A stretch of DNA of 15,343 bases from contig CACZSO010000224.1 in NCBI GenBank assembly GCA_902783795.1, positions 1-15,343 of the forward strand. Direction: 5' to 3'. Positions 15,137-15,343 of this stretch are shown here, one piece after another. Origin of the DNA: an uncultured Eubacteriales bacterium. Its GTDB lineage: Bacteria; Bacillota; Clostridia; Lachnospirales; Lachnospiraceae. Both the position numbers and the translations under genes were made by a program. Under the pieces are notes generated by a model. It did not search any database and had not been told where the DNA came from. It was given only the letters and a program-made list of their open reading frames with translations. Position 1 is the stretch's first letter; each line of letters opens with the position of its first letter.

Positions 15137-15343
15137 ATGAGCCGCAGGATCATTACAAACGAAGAGCTGCCGGATGAGGCAGCGGTGGATGTTTCCTTAA
15201 GACCGAAACTGTTAAAGGATTATATCGGCCAGGAGAAACTGAAGCAGACACTGCAGATTTATATTGAAGCGGCCAGAAAGCGGAATGAGGCCCTGGACCA
15301 TGTGCTTTTATACGGCCCTCCGGGACTCGGAAAGACCACCCTG
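15137..15343 (+). CDS. ruvB: Holliday junction branch migration ATPase RuvB, N-terminal part
   Basis: The first 69 codons of RuvB, the hexameric AAA+ motor that works with RuvA; the rest is beyond the right edge. The translation begins MSRRIITNEELPDEA and contains LRPKLLKDYIGQEKLKQTL, the typical RuvB lead-in (RPxxLxxYIGQ). It reaches the Walker A motif GPPGLGKTTL at the last codons. The ATG at 15137 lies 6 nt after the ruvA stop, with a run of G (15117-15122) as the only ribosome-site-like sequence. It is surely co-transcribed with ruvA. Confidence 0.96.
   Translation, partial: MSRRIITNEELPDEAAVDVSLRPKLLKDYIGQEKLKQTLQIYIEAARKRNEALDHVLLYGPPGLGKTTL

Overview
This window looks like core chromosome from a low-to-mid GC Firmicute of class Clostridia, most likely a Lachnospiraceae relative. 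The grounds are the strong AGGAGG-type ribosome sites, the TTG and GTG starts with good Shine-Dalgarno sequences, the comEC-holA linkage, the cmk-ispH-S1 protein cluster, a GerMN-domain lipoprotein behind a sensor kinase, and an intergenic double-hairpin repeat of a kind I recall from gut Clostridia. The taxonomic call is inference; there is no rRNA gene here.

Layout. Positions 2-4419 (+) hold the end of a sensor histidine kinase, a GerMN lipoprotein whose start overlaps the kinase stop, and comEC, all read as one unit. An extended -10 promoter overlapping the end of comEC then starts a long tightly packed run (4466-11791, +): holA, a MurC/Mpl-type Mur ligase, a rhomboid-like membrane protein with a C-terminal Cys/His cluster, a HI0933-family flavoprotein, cmk, ispH, and a four-domain S1 protein. 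It ends at a textbook 16-bp intrinsic terminator. A second promoter-like sequence inside ispH could supply extra S1 mRNA.

Positions 11859-14257 are the less ordinary part. They hold an unrecognised cysteine-containing lipoprotein (+) and a convergent YprB-type DEDD exonuclease (-), separated by a long imperfect hairpin. The exonuclease gene has a good promoter so close to its ATG that its mRNA is predicted to be leaderless. The 264-nt gap beyond it carries the double-hairpin repeat and a strong extended -10 promoter for ruvA, followed by ruvB, which runs off the right edge.

How the genes fit together: most are housekeeping genes for DNA replication and repair (holA, ruvA, ruvB), nucleotide supply (cmk), isoprenoid synthesis (ispH), cell-wall precursor synthesis (murC) and translation (S1). 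Envelope sensing (kinase plus lipoprotein) and DNA uptake (comEC) lie upstream. I found no CRISPR array, transposase, phage gene, tRNA, rRNA or recognisable new defence system. The best candidates for new biology are the orphan lipoprotein, the rhomboid-like zinc-cluster protein, the leaderless exonuclease transcript and the internal promoter in ispH.
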